From positions 1 to 32,855 of the forward strand of contig JAAYPC010000241.1 in NCBI GenBank assembly GCA_012519985.1: a stretch of 32,855 bases of DNA. The letters run 5' to 3'. Made by a program: the position numbers and the translations under genes. The stretch comes from Fibrobacter sp. (lineage in GTDB: Bacteria > Fibrobacterota > Chitinivibrionia > Chitinivibrionales > Chitinispirillaceae). Numbering within the stretch: position 1 is the first letter of the stretch; the number at the start of each line of letters is the position of its first letter. Below are positions 25,266 through 32,855 of the stretch, piece by piece. Under the pieces are notes generated by a model. That model ran no database searches, was not told the DNA's origin, and saw only the letters and a list, made by a program, of their open reading frames with translations.

Positions 25266-25657
25266 AACTTAAAACCTCTCATTGAAAATATAGCGTTCTG
25301 TGCAAAAAAACGAGCGTTTTGTCTTCAAACCGGTTACAATAGTCACCTTTATATACTGATTACCCAGATAAATCACCTTTTGAAAACAATTTATCAGAAA
25401 CTGTGTTTTGTTGAATACAATAAACTGTTTCGGGGGCTGTAATGCCAGATCCAAGGAGATTATTACTGTGGCAAAGTTTTAATCTTCAACGGGCGAAAAA
25501 TATAATAAATGTAGTTTTGGATGCCTAATAGAAAATTTATCGACAGTTTGAGACCGCTCCGAATGCCTATTTTGTATTTTTCTGATGGAATAATTCTAAA
25601 ACACCCGGAAAAACAGGACAATTTCTGCACTTATTACGATAAAAAGGGGAGGATGTT
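25266..25657. other. Divergent promoter region between fusA and a glycosyltransferase-like gene
   Basis: 392 bp, AT-rich. It holds the leaders of both genes. A 28-codon reading (25442-25528) after GGGGG was seen but is too weak to call. No tRNA, riboswitch or strong palindrome was recognised. Confidence 0.5.
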
Positions 25658-25660
25658 GTG
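25646..25660 (+). promoter_or_regulatory. Shine-Dalgarno deciding a GTG start
   Basis: GGGGAGG (25646-25652) with a 5-nt spacer leads to GTG at 25658-25660, which begins the frame HIAYFITSHGYGHG. The ATG at 25653 is in another frame. Confidence 0.75.
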
Positions 25661-26719
25661 CATATAGCATATTTTATTACTTCGCACGGATATGGACATG
25701 GTGTCCGGACAACAGCTATTGCCAACTGCTTTTCAGCCGATGTTAAAATAACCTTCAGAACACTGCTTCCAGAGCGATTCTTTTCTGAAGAACTTAACAG
25801 ACAATATTCAGTGCAGGAAGCCCGCTACGATTGTGGTTGTCTGCAATCAGATGGTGTAACCGTTGATATCAATGCTACGCTGGATTGCTACAGAAAAATA
25901 GCCCATAATAATCGTGAAAATCTGAAAAAAGAGATCAGATGGTGTGCTGAACAGAAGGTGGATTTGATTGTCAGTGATATTACCCCTTTCGCCTTTGAAA
26001 TCGCAAAACACAGTAATATCCCCTCTGTAGCAGTCACAAACTTTACCTGGTATGATATATATGCCCAATACCTCAGCAGTTCTCCCTCTTTTAAACCATA
26101 TCTTGAGGAAATCCTTGAACAGTATTCTTATGCAGATCTTTGCATCGCTTTGCAACCATCAATGGAGATGAACTTTTTCCGCAAAAAAACAGAGGTACCG
26201 GTAACAGGGCGAATCGGGCGTAACAGAAGAGATGATGTGCTGTCTCATTATAAAATCGATAATAATAAGAAACTGGGGCTTATCTATACTGGTGATTTCG
26301 GCATGAACAGCGCAAACTGGCAGAAACTAAACTGTTTTTCCGATTGGGAATTCCTTGGGCTTTACCAGCTACCCACTAATCCATCTAATTTTCACCTTTT
26401 GGATAAGAAGAATTTTCCTTATCAGGACCTGGTTTCTTCGGTAGATTGTGTTATCAGCAAAATCGGTTACGGGGTAGTTTCAGAGTGCTTTCTAAACGGG
26501 ACCCCTCTTATTTATCTGCCCAGGAAACATTTTGCAGAATATCCGGTTCTGGAAAAAGCGGTACAGAAATGGGGAATGGGCTACTGTCTGTCTCAGGAGC
26601 AGTATTACAGCTTGCAATGGATTGATGCTCTCAATTACGTTACGCAAAAGGGGAAATGCACTCCTATGACCTGTTCAGGTGCACCGGTGGCAGCTAAACT
26701 GATTCAATCTATAGTCTGA
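25658..26719 (+). CDS. GT-B glycosyltransferase-like protein
   Basis: 353 aa, starting at GTG with a strong ribosome site. The N-terminal IAYFITSHGYGHGVRTTAIANC is the glycine-rich first loop of MurG/UGT-type GT-B enzymes and closely resembles the glycosyltransferase-like N-terminal domain of plant-type L-arabinokinase proteins. DLIVSDITPFAFEIAKHSNIPSVAVTNFTWYDIY lies in the first Rossmann domain. The second has VDCVISKIGYGVVSECFLNGTPLIYLP, the region that binds the nucleotide sugar in relatives. No kinase domain is attached. Donor and acceptor are unknown. It stands alone, 392 bp from fusA and 180 bp before DUF2760. Confidence 0.8.
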   Translation: MHIAYFITSHGYGHGVRTTAIANCFSADVKITFRTLLPERFFSEELNRQYSVQEARYDCGCLQSDGVTVDINATLDCYRKIAHNNRENLKKEIRWCAEQKVDLIVSDITPFAFEIAKHSNIPSVAVTNFTWYDIYAQYLSSSPSFKPYLEEILEQYSYADLCIALQPSMEMNFFRKKTEVPVTGRIGRNRRDDVLSHYKIDNNKKLGLIYTGDFGMNSANWQKLNCFSDWEFLGLYQLPTNPSNFHLLDKKNFPYQDLVSSVDCVISKIGYGVVSECFLNGTPLIYLPRKHFAEYPVLEKAVQKWGMGYCLSQEQYYSLQWIDALNYVTQKGKCTPMTCSGAPVAAKLIQSIV

Positions 26720-26899
26720 AATTAAGTAATACCTGCTGATTATCATCGATGGTTTCAAATGGTTTTATGCCCATAGATGATAAAAACAGTACTCATCTCC
26801 TATAAATATGACTCTGAAACTTATCTGCCATTTTGTATCTTTATATAAATTCTGAATCAGCATAATTCTCCCGGATAAACTATCGAAAGGATACTTCAT

Positions 26900-27430
26900 A
26901 TGAATCGAGTTGAACTCGCATTCCGGACCTTCTTTTGGATTTTTTTCAAGAAATCATTTGCAGAAAAAATCGAGACTTTCTTTGAAGCACCGCCTCAGGA
27001 AACTTTACTGGAGCACAAAGAACCACAGAAAGTGGAAGAGAAAAAAGCTCGAAATGATGCTATTCAAATTCTGGCTCTTCTGCAGCGTGAAGGTCGTTTG
27101 ATCGACTTCTTAAAGGAACCAATCGACAGTTACAGTGATGCTCAGATTGGAGCCGCGGTTCGTGATGTCCATCGGGATTGCGCAGCCGTTCTGGAAAGGG
27201 TCTTTGATATCCAGCCTCTTGTAGATAATGATGAAGGGTCTTGCCTGACAGTGGTATCCGGTTTTGATCCGGAGCAGTTCCGGCTTACCGGTAATGTTAC
27301 CGGAGAACCTCCCTATGAAGGTACGGTTCGTCATCATGGATGGCGGGCCTCAAAAATCGAACTGCCGCTATGGAACGGTAACGAAGAATCCGCAGATATT
27401 ATTGCTCCTGTAGAGGTTGAATTACCTTAA
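26900..27430 (+). CDS. DUF2760 domain protein
   Basis: 176 aa. The N-terminus AFRTFFWIFFKKSFAEKIETFF is aromatic and amphipathic, perhaps a membrane-binding helix. Residues 33-53 are charged. The core DAIQILALLQREGRLIDFLKEPI.SYSDAQIGAAVRDVHRDCAAVLE and the C-terminal GEPPYEGTVRHHGWRASKIELPLW match the DUF2760 family. Function is unknown. AAAGGAT precedes the ATG. It sits just before two Hsp70 paralogues, a combination I recall from proteobacterial genomes, so it is most likely their partner, regulator or membrane tether. Confidence 0.85.
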   Translation: MNRVELAFRTFFWIFFKKSFAEKIETFFEAPPQETLLEHKEPQKVEEKKARNDAIQILALLQREGRLIDFLKEPIDSYSDAQIGAAVRDVHRDCAAVLERVFDIQPLVDNDEGSCLTVVSGFDPEQFRLTGNVTGEPPYEGTVRHHGWRASKIELPLWNGNEESADIIAPVEVELP

Positions 27431-27573
27431 TCGGGCAACAATATCAAATTTAGAAGTCCATTTCTGGTATTCTGAATCCATCTCTATCTCTTTTTATTTC
27501 ACTGGAGCAGACTTCTGCTTAGAAAACAACCGGGAAATATTTCGAAAATCTGTTAAAAAAGGAGCTTTAAGCT

Positions 27574-29364
27574 ATGGCGGCTGCATATTCCATAGGAATT
27601 GATCTGGGCACCACCAATAGTGTTGTCGCATACATAAAACTGCAGGACGAAAATGCCAGAATCGAGCTGCTGAATATCCAGCAACTCACTGGTCCTGCTA
27701 CCATAGAAAACCGTCTTTCTCTACCCTCCTTCTGTTATCTGGCTACCGATGCGGAAAAAGAGAAGCGCAGTTATGATCTGCCATGGGAAAAGGGTAGAGA
27801 TTTTGCAATAGGTGAAATTGCCAGAAAGCAGGCCGCAGAAGTTCCCACACGAACGATTGCTGCTGCAAAATCCTGGCTGGCTCATTCAAAAGTTGATCGT
27901 CATGAGAATATTCTTCCATGGAATGCACCTTCGGATGTAAAAAAAATCTCTCCTGTTGAAGCATCACGGCGATACCTGGAACATATCGTGACTGTCTGGA
28001 ACTCTCAGTTTCCAGATGCACCGATAGCCCAACAACAAGTTGTTTTGACAGTTCCTGCATCCTTTGATGTCAGTGCACGTGAACTCACTATGGAAGCTGC
28101 TGCAAAAGCAGGTCTTCCAGACAGTCTGCTGCTTCTGGAGGAGCCTCAGGCTGCGGTTTATGCCTGGCTTGCTGATTCAGGCGAGGGATGGAGAAAGAGA
28201 CTTTCTGTTGGTGATACTCTCCTGGTTTGTGATATTGGAGGTGGTACGACCGATTTTACCCTTATCGGTGTAGGCGAGGAAGAGGGAGATCTGATTTTAA
28301 AAAGAATCGCAGTGGGAAATCATATACTGGTGGGTGGAGATAACATGGATCTCACTCTCGCGCATTTTGCCCGCAATCTCTTTTCTGAAAAAGGGACTGC
28401 TTTGGATGCCTGGCAGGCAGTTTCCTTATGGCATTCCTGCAGAATCGCCAAAGAACAACTACTCTCGGAAAAACCACCGAAAAGTCATCCGGTAACTATT
28501 CTTGGAAGAGGTTCAAAGCTTATTGGGGGGACTATCTCTGCAGACCTTGAATCTGCTGCAATTTCTTCACTTCTTCTGGATGGATTTTTCCCTTCATGTT
28601 CCCCAGATGCTTCACCTTCAAGAAAACCAGCCTCCGGTTTTAAAGAACTGGGTCTTCTCTTTGAACATGATACAGCTATTACCAGACATCTGGTTCAATT
28701 CCTTAGGGCTCATAATGAAAACAAATCGGTTCCTCTGCAACCCTCACATGTGCTATTTAACGGAGGAGTCTTTAAAGCTGCCCAGTTTCGCAAAAGGCTA
28801 CTGGAAGTCTTGCAAAGCTGGTTCAATAAGAGCTCTATCTCTCCTCTGGAAGCTACACCGGATTACGATTTTGCTGTAGCCAAAGGTGCTGCTTATTACT
28901 CCTTTATCAAGCAAGGCCATGGAATTCGTATCCGTGGAGGAACCGGACGCTCTTACTATGTGGGGATTGAGACCTCAGGACCGGCAGTTCCGGGAATCGA
29001 GCGTCCTTTAAATGCCCTGTGTGTAGTGCCATTCGGCATGGAGGAAGGAAGCGAAATCGAGGTACCAAGTGATGAGATCGGGTTGGTGGTAGGTGAATCG
29101 GTCAAATTCCGTTTTTTCAGCTCTTCGGTGAGAAAAAAAGACAAACCCGGTGATCTGCTAACTCACTGGAGTGAAAACGAACTTGAGGAAACCGATTCGC
29201 TCGAGTCTCAACTTCCCGCCGATGAACGTTTCGTGGAAGGATATGTACCAGTACACTTCCTTTCTAAAATAACCGAGCTGGGAGTTTTTGAACTGTGGTG
29301 CAAAAGTGCCATTTCTGAAGACTCTTGGAAACTGGAATTCAGTGTACGTGAAAAGAAAGATTGA
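27574..29364 (+). CDS. Hsp70-family protein (short paralogue)
   Basis: 596 aa. The actin-fold ATPase domain is complete: IDLGTTNS (9-16), VPASF (160-164), EEPQAAVYAW (189-198), phosphate-2 loop CDIGGGTTDF (219-228), GGDNMD (254-259) and adenosine motif LFNGGVF (394-400). The region after about residue 430 does not resemble the canonical DnaK substrate-binding beta-sandwich plus lid; the last ~100 residues include FRFFSSSVRKKDKPGDLLTHW and PVHFLSKITELGVFELWCKS. A nucleotide-driven remodelling role is likely, with a non-standard client site. GGAG lies 10 nt before the ATG. No DnaJ or GrpE adjoins. Confidence 0.9.
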   Translation: MAAAYSIGIDLGTTNSVVAYIKLQDENARIELLNIQQLTGPATIENRLSLPSFCYLATDAEKEKRSYDLPWEKGRDFAIGEIARKQAAEVPTRTIAAAKSWLAHSKVDRHENILPWNAPSDVKKISPVEASRRYLEHIVTVWNSQFPDAPIAQQQVVLTVPASFDVSARELTMEAAAKAGLPDSLLLLEEPQAAVYAWLADSGEGWRKRLSVGDTLLVCDIGGGTTDFTLIGVGEEEGDLILKRIAVGNHILVGGDNMDLTLAHFARNLFSEKGTALDAWQAVSLWHSCRIAKEQLLSEKPPKSHPVTILGRGSKLIGGTISADLESAAISSLLLDGFFPSCSPDASPSRKPASGFKELGLLFEHDTAITRHLVQFLRAHNENKSVPLQPSHVLFNGGVFKAAQFRKRLLEVLQSWFNKSSISPLEATPDYDFAVAKGAAYYSFIKQGHGIRIRGGTGRSYYVGIETSGPAVPGIERPLNALCVVPFGMEEGSEIEVPSDEIGLVVGESVKFRFFSSSVRKKDKPGDLLTHWSENELEETDSLESQLPADERFVEGYVPVHFLSKITELGVFELWCKSAISEDSWKLEFSVREKKD

Positions 29365-29390
29365 GTGTAACGATTTTGGAAAAAAACGAT

Positions 29391-32201
29391 ATGGAAGAAC
29401 AACAGGAACTGGCCCGTTTTATTATAGGTATAGATCTGGGGACCACTAATTCTGCGGTCTCATTTGTGGATACTTCTCATAAACCTTTTAAAGTAGAGGA
29501 TTTTCCAGTTTTACAACTGATAGCTCCGGATGAGACTGCGGCTCTGCCGGTTTTCCCATCCTTTCATTATGAAGCAGCGGAATCGGAATTCAGGAGCGGT
29601 TCTTTGAATATGCCCTGGGATAGTACCGAGAAGAAGATCGTGTGCGGTAGTTTTGCTCGTGATCACGGGGCTCAGGTTTCTGCCCGACTGGTGGCATCGG
29701 TTAAATCCTGGTTGAGTCATTCCGGTGTCGATCGTACTGCGGCTCTGCTTCCGTGGCATGGTGCAGTGGATGTAGAAAAAATATCACCCGTTGAGGCTAC
29801 TGCGCGCTATCTCTCCCACATCAGACATGCCTGGAACTACTCTCACCCTGATGACCCGTTTGAATCGCAGGATGTAGTCATAACAGTACCTGCTTCATTC
29901 GATGAAATTGCACGCGAACTCACAGTCACAGCAGCAGCACAAGCTGGTATTCCCAGGATAGTGTTGCTTGAAGAACCTCAGGCAGCCTTTTATGCCTGGA
30001 TCTATCAACATTCAAAGAACTGGCAACACCAGGTAAGCCCCGGACAGAAGATTCTGATCTGTGATATTGGTGGTGGTACAACCGATTTTACACTGATTCA
30101 GGTTCGGCCTGCTCAAGCTGCAGGTTCGGTTCAATTCCATCGTGTGGCAGTTGGGGACCATCTTATTCTTGGAGGGGATAATCTGGATCTCGCTTTGGCA
30201 TATTATATCGAATCTGAACATCTGGGTGGCAAAAAACTCGTACCACGTCAATTCGGTTCCCTCTTGAGAAACTGCCAACGGGCAAAGGAGTCGTTTCTGG
30301 GAGATAATCCTCCTCAAAAAATGAGCATTACCATTCAAAGCTCCGGCTCATCACTTATCGGAGGTAGTATACAGACAGAAATAACTCTGGACAAAGTCAA
30401 ACAGATTCTTCTGGAAGGTTTTTTCCCTTTCACAGATCTGACAGAAAAACCGAAAACCCGTCAATCCGGTTTTCAGGAATTTGGATTACCCTATGCATCT
30501 GAACCTGCTGTTACCCGACATCTGGCTGCATTCCTTACCGCACATCGCAATGATAAAGCACAATCTGTCAAAGAATCTGAAACAGATCCGGCCAGACCGG
30601 ATATAGTTCTTTTTAATGGCGGTGTTCTGGCTTCTGCTGCAATTCGTCAAAGGATAATTGATGTATTAAAAAGATGGTTCAGCACTGCAGAAAATCCCTG
30701 GGAACCAGTCTTGTTTGAGAACGAGCATCCTGAACTCGCAGTTTCCAGAGGTGCTTCTTATTTTGGCATGGTTCGTCGCGGACTGGGAGTAAGGATAACT
30801 GCAGGGCTAGCCCGTTCCTATTATATAGGAGTGCAAAGCGGTGAGGAAACTATGGCATTGTGTCTGGCTCCTGCAGGTCTTCAGGAAGGGAAGAGTGTAG
30901 ACCTCAGTAACCGTACATTTGATTTACTGATTCGTCAACCGGTGGAGTTTCCGCTTTTTGTATCCAGTTTCAGGACAACCGATAAACCCGGAGACCTGGT
31001 GATTATTGATCCTCTGGAGATGACTGCACTTCCACCGATAAGCACAGTGCTTCGGTCAGGTCGCAGGATGGAAGCTGATACTGTCAAGGTAATGCTTCAC
31101 ACCCGTCTTACCGAAATCGGGACCCTTGACCTTTGGTGTACAGAAGTTTCCGGAAATCGCAGTTGGAAACTACAGTTTGATGTGCGCTCGGCAACCAGGA
31201 CCGATGTCCCGGTTCATAAAGGCATTGGGGAACAGATGGGGTTTGTTGATTCCACAATACTTTCAGAATGCAGGGACATCATAATAGATACCTTTCGTTC
31301 CAAACAGGGAAAGACTGCCGATCCTTCACAGTTGATGAAAAACATAGAACAGAAAATTGGCATGGACCGTAATGGCTGGCCGCCATCGCTTTTGCGCTCT
31401 TTCTGGGAAATACTGCTGGAAGTCGAAGCTGGTCGTTCCATAGATCCGCTGCATGAGCAACGATGGCTCAATTTCATGGGGTTTTCCTTGAGGCCGGGAT
31501 ATGGGTATGCGGTGGATGACTGGAGGGTAAAGCAAACCTGGTATATTTTTCAAAAAGGGGTCATTCACTCCAGAAACCAGGCCTGCAGGTCTGAGTGGTG
31601 GATTTTCTGGAGACGGATCGCCGGAGGATTGACTCCGGGGCAGCAACGTACACTGGCTCAGAATCTATTAGCCAACCTGCGGGCCCAATTTACCGATTCT
31701 AAAAAGAAAGTGAAATCCGAAAAGTATGGTGTGCATGAGTTGGCTGAAATCTGGCGATTGCTTGCATCTTTGGAATATCTTCAGGTTTCGCTTAAAGAGG
31801 AGATTGCCGGTATAGCATTAAATATGATAGCCAACCGGTCTGATTCCCTGGTCGATGCAGGTGTGTGGGCTATCGGAAGACTTGGCACAAGGGTACCGGT
31901 TTACGGTCCTCTCAATGAGCTTGTTTCTGCAGAAACTGCGGCATCATGGGCTCAACAGATTATTTCCTCCTTAAAGCCCACTGCTTCGGTTATGCTTTCT
32001 TTGATGCAATTGTGCAGGAAAACAAATGACCGCTATCGTGATATAGATGAAGAGAGCAGAAGCAGGGTTTTAGCTTATATGCAGAAGTATAACGCCGGAG
32101 AGCATTTCATCGAACTGGTAGAAAGCGGCGGTTCTCTCGATGAAGAGGATCAGAGCAGGATTTTCGGTGAACAGCTTCCCAAAGGACTGAGAATAATTTG
32201 A
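29391..32201 (+). CDS. Hsp70-family protein with helical C-terminal extension (DUF3731-like)
   Basis: 936 aa from the ATG at 29391; a TTG at 29361 overlapping the previous stop codon would add ten residues. The first ~600 residues parallel the short paralogue: IDLGTTNS (14-21), VPASFDEIARELT, LEEPQAAFYAW, CDIGGGTTDF, GGDNLDLALAYY, LFNGGVLASAAIRQRI and FPLFVSSFRTTDKPGDL. From about 605 follows a mostly alpha-helical extension unique to this copy (RPGYGYAVDDWRVKQTWYIF, SEWWIFWRRIAGGLTPGQQR, VDAGVWAIGRLGTRVPVYGP), consistent with DUF3731. The pair looks like a tandem duplication that specialised. Its stop codon lies in a gene-tail repeat. Confidence 0.9.
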   Translation: MEEQQELARFIIGIDLGTTNSAVSFVDTSHKPFKVEDFPVLQLIAPDETAALPVFPSFHYEAAESEFRSGSLNMPWDSTEKKIVCGSFARDHGAQVSARLVASVKSWLSHSGVDRTAALLPWHGAVDVEKISPVEATARYLSHIRHAWNYSHPDDPFESQDVVITVPASFDEIARELTVTAAAQAGIPRIVLLEEPQAAFYAWIYQHSKNWQHQVSPGQKILICDIGGGTTDFTLIQVRPAQAAGSVQFHRVAVGDHLILGGDNLDLALAYYIESEHLGGKKLVPRQFGSLLRNCQRAKESFLGDNPPQKMSITIQSSGSSLIGGSIQTEITLDKVKQILLEGFFPFTDLTEKPKTRQSGFQEFGLPYASEPAVTRHLAAFLTAHRNDKAQSVKESETDPARPDIVLFNGGVLASAAIRQRIIDVLKRWFSTAENPWEPVLFENEHPELAVSRGASYFGMVRRGLGVRITAGLARSYYIGVQSGEETMALCLAPAGLQEGKSVDLSNRTFDLLIRQPVEFPLFVSSFRTTDKPGDLVIIDPLEMTALPPISTVLRSGRRMEADTVKVMLHTRLTEIGTLDLWCTEVSGNRSWKLQFDVRSATRTDVPVHKGIGEQMGFVDSTILSECRDIIIDTFRSKQGKTADPSQLMKNIEQKIGMDRNGWPPSLLRSFWEILLEVEAGRSIDPLHEQRWLNFMGFSLRPGYGYAVDDWRVKQTWYIFQKGVIHSRNQACRSEWWIFWRRIAGGLTPGQQRTLAQNLLANLRAQFTDSKKKVKSEKYGVHELAEIWRLLASLEYLQVSLKEEIAGIALNMIANRSDSLVDAGVWAIGRLGTRVPVYGPLNELVSAETAASWAQQIISSLKPTASVMLSLMQLCRKTNDRYRDIDEESRSRVLAYMQKYNAGEHFIELVESGGSLDEEDQSRIFGEQLPKGLRII

Positions 32202-32260
32202 GATTTACAATTTAAGATTTTAGATTTCGGAGAAATCAGAATCGGATTTGTAATTTGTGA
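32196..32260. repeat. Gene-tail repeat, copy 2 (3' end of the Hsp70 gene)
   Basis: Begins with ATTTGAGATTTA, identical to 9914-9925, and continues with similar AT-rich sequence (GATTTTAGATTTCGGAGAAA). It supplies the Hsp70 stop TGA, in a different frame from the thiH copy. Confidence 0.5.
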
Positions 32261-32448
32261 TGATAATGGCATATTCTGCGCAAATAGGGCAGGTTTATCT
32301 TAAGAGTATCAAAAAAGAACACCTGAAAAGGCCAGCTTTTACTGCCCGAATGTTAAAATCGCTTTGCAATAGGAATAAAAACCTTTACAAAACCGGTCAT
32401 TCCTTTACATAATTAATATTTTATTTTTATAAAAAATAGGAAAATTCC

Positions 32449-32464
32449 TTGTTGAAAAAGGATC
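32449..32464 (+). repeat. Isolated copy of the array start motif
   Basis: TTGTTGAAAAAGGATC is identical to 32638-32653 in the first unit of the array. The offset of 189 bp equals nine 21-bp periods, although the DNA between shows no obvious units. Confidence 0.6.
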
Positions 32465-32602
32465 ATTCTATTCCGGATAAAGACTGATGCTAAAAAAAGA
32501 AGGAAATTTCTTTGCAAATAATCAAGTTGTCTTTACCAAATGGTAAAAAAACCATATAAAATATGTGACATACGATAAAATTCATAAAACGTCCTATAAA
32601 AA

Positions 32603-32621
32603 AAACAGGTTGAACCTGTTT
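32603..32621. repeat. 19-bp palindrome next to the 21-bp array
   Basis: AAACAGGTTGAACCTGTTT has perfect 9-bp arms around a single central G. It overlaps a second dyad, TTCAACAA (32620-32627) with TTGTTGAA (32638-32645), which joins it to the first array unit. It could be a protein-binding site or a cruciform anchor of the array. Confidence 0.65.
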
Positions 32622-32636
32622 CAACAAGGAAATTTG

Positions 32637-32855
32637 TTTGTTGAAAAAGGATCGTTGTTTGTTGAAAGATGAATTTCGTTTGTTGAAAGATGAATTTTGT
32701 TTGTTGAAAGATGAATTTTGTTTGTTGAATTAGCGTCGTTGTTTATTGAACTAACATCGATGTCTGTTTAAAGATGAATTGTGTTTATTGAATTAACATT
32801 GTTGTTTGTTTAAAGATGAATTGTGTTTATTGAACTAACATTGTTGTTTGTTTAA
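32637..32855 (+). repeat. 21-bp tandem repeat array with 42-bp higher-order unit (continues off the right edge)
   Basis: Ten complete 21-bp units and nine bases of an eleventh follow with no register slip. Units 2-4 are near identical (TTTGTTGAAAGATGAATTT plus YG). Units 6-11 alternate between TTTATTGAAYTAACAT.. and TNTGTTTAAAGATGAATT.., a 42-bp super-repeat. One frame reads LLKDEFC heptads through units 1-4, but stops occur from unit 5 on and there is no start, so it is probably non-coding. There are no spacers, so it is not CRISPR. Confidence 0.92.

Larger units (their letters stand above)
32202..32855. other. AT-rich non-coding right end
   Basis: 654 bp with no supported gene. From left to right it contains the tail repeat, an isolated repeat-unit fragment (32449-32464), low-complexity A/T runs, a 19-bp palindrome (32603-32621) and the 21-bp array. 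The array is cut by the window edge. Confidence 0.7.

Noticed and set aside
25442-25528. 28-codon small gene upstream of the glycosyltransferase-like gene
   Set aside because: GGGGG precedes the ATG, but the peptide has no distinguishing feature and length alone is compatible with chance.
29361-29390. TTG start for the second Hsp70
   Set aside because: Possible through stop-start overlap with the previous gene, but the ATG at 29391 sits closer to the conserved IDLGTTNS motif and has GGA upstream; left as an alternative.
32637-32737. Protein-coding heptad repeat (LLKDEFC)
   Set aside because: No start codon or ribosome site, and in-frame stops appear from the fifth unit; the right half is closed in all frames examined.
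32637-32855. CRISPR array
   Set aside because: Units are contiguous 21-bp repeats without unique spacers, and no cas genes are present.

Overview
The window reads as chromosomal DNA of a Gram-negative (diderm) bacterium: it encodes an outer-membrane secretin, a putative lipoprotein and a type IV pilus/type II secretion-like assembly set. The mitochondrial-type ('spd') EF-G, the EpsC-like serine acetyltransferase and the general gene mix suggest a lineage near Fibrobacterota/Chitinivibrionia or deltaproteobacteria-like groups. That placement is an inference from family resemblance, not a search result. The DNA is moderately AT-rich. No rRNA, tRNA, CRISPR array, integrase or intact insertion sequence was recognised.

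Layout. (1) 1-4489, minus strand: argB-argD-argG-ispD-tag. Arginine synthesis is followed by the MEP-pathway gene ispD and a DNA repair glycosylase that uses a TTG start inside ispD and runs off the left edge. (2) 4490-4926: non-coding, with inverted repeats and a 13-bp tandem repeat. (3) 4927-10505, plus strand: a bacteriohemerythrin, an Rrf2-family regulator with four cysteines, then metA-cysE-thiS-thiG-thiH, followed by a cysteine-rich C_GCAxxG_C_C protein. This is a coherent sulfur block (homoserine acylation, O-acetylserine, thiazole sulfur) beside Fe/redox proteins. (4) 10720-12738: an Rpn/YhgA-type PD-(D/E)xK nuclease with a tandem-repeat tail, then a LamG-fold lipoprotein. (5) 12853-21471, minus strand: ATPase, secretin, a fused PilM/PilN (GspL-like) protein, PilO-like, PilP/GspC-like, a large PilX/GspK-like protein and two pseudopilins, tightly overlapped. 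(6) 21593-25265, minus strand: an unrecognised exported protein, a strong hairpin, a RecA/DnaB-like P-loop ATPase and an EF-G of the mitochondrial/spd type. (7) 25658-32201, plus strand: a GT-B glycosyltransferase-like protein, then DUF2760, Hsp70 and Hsp70 with a helical C-terminal extension. (8) 32202-32855: AT-rich non-coding DNA ending in an in-register 21-bp tandem array that continues past the right edge.

Most noteworthy: the DUF2760-Hsp70-Hsp70 module, which may be an incompletely described chaperone system; the 21-bp array (two helical turns per unit) with a resolved 42-bp higher-order unit; the small P-loop ATPase coupled to a mitochondrial-type EF-G; the pilus/T2SS hybrid with a beta-helix-like PilX; a MetA whose specificity residue predicts acetyl-CoA use; and a cysteine cluster inside the serine acetyltransferase.
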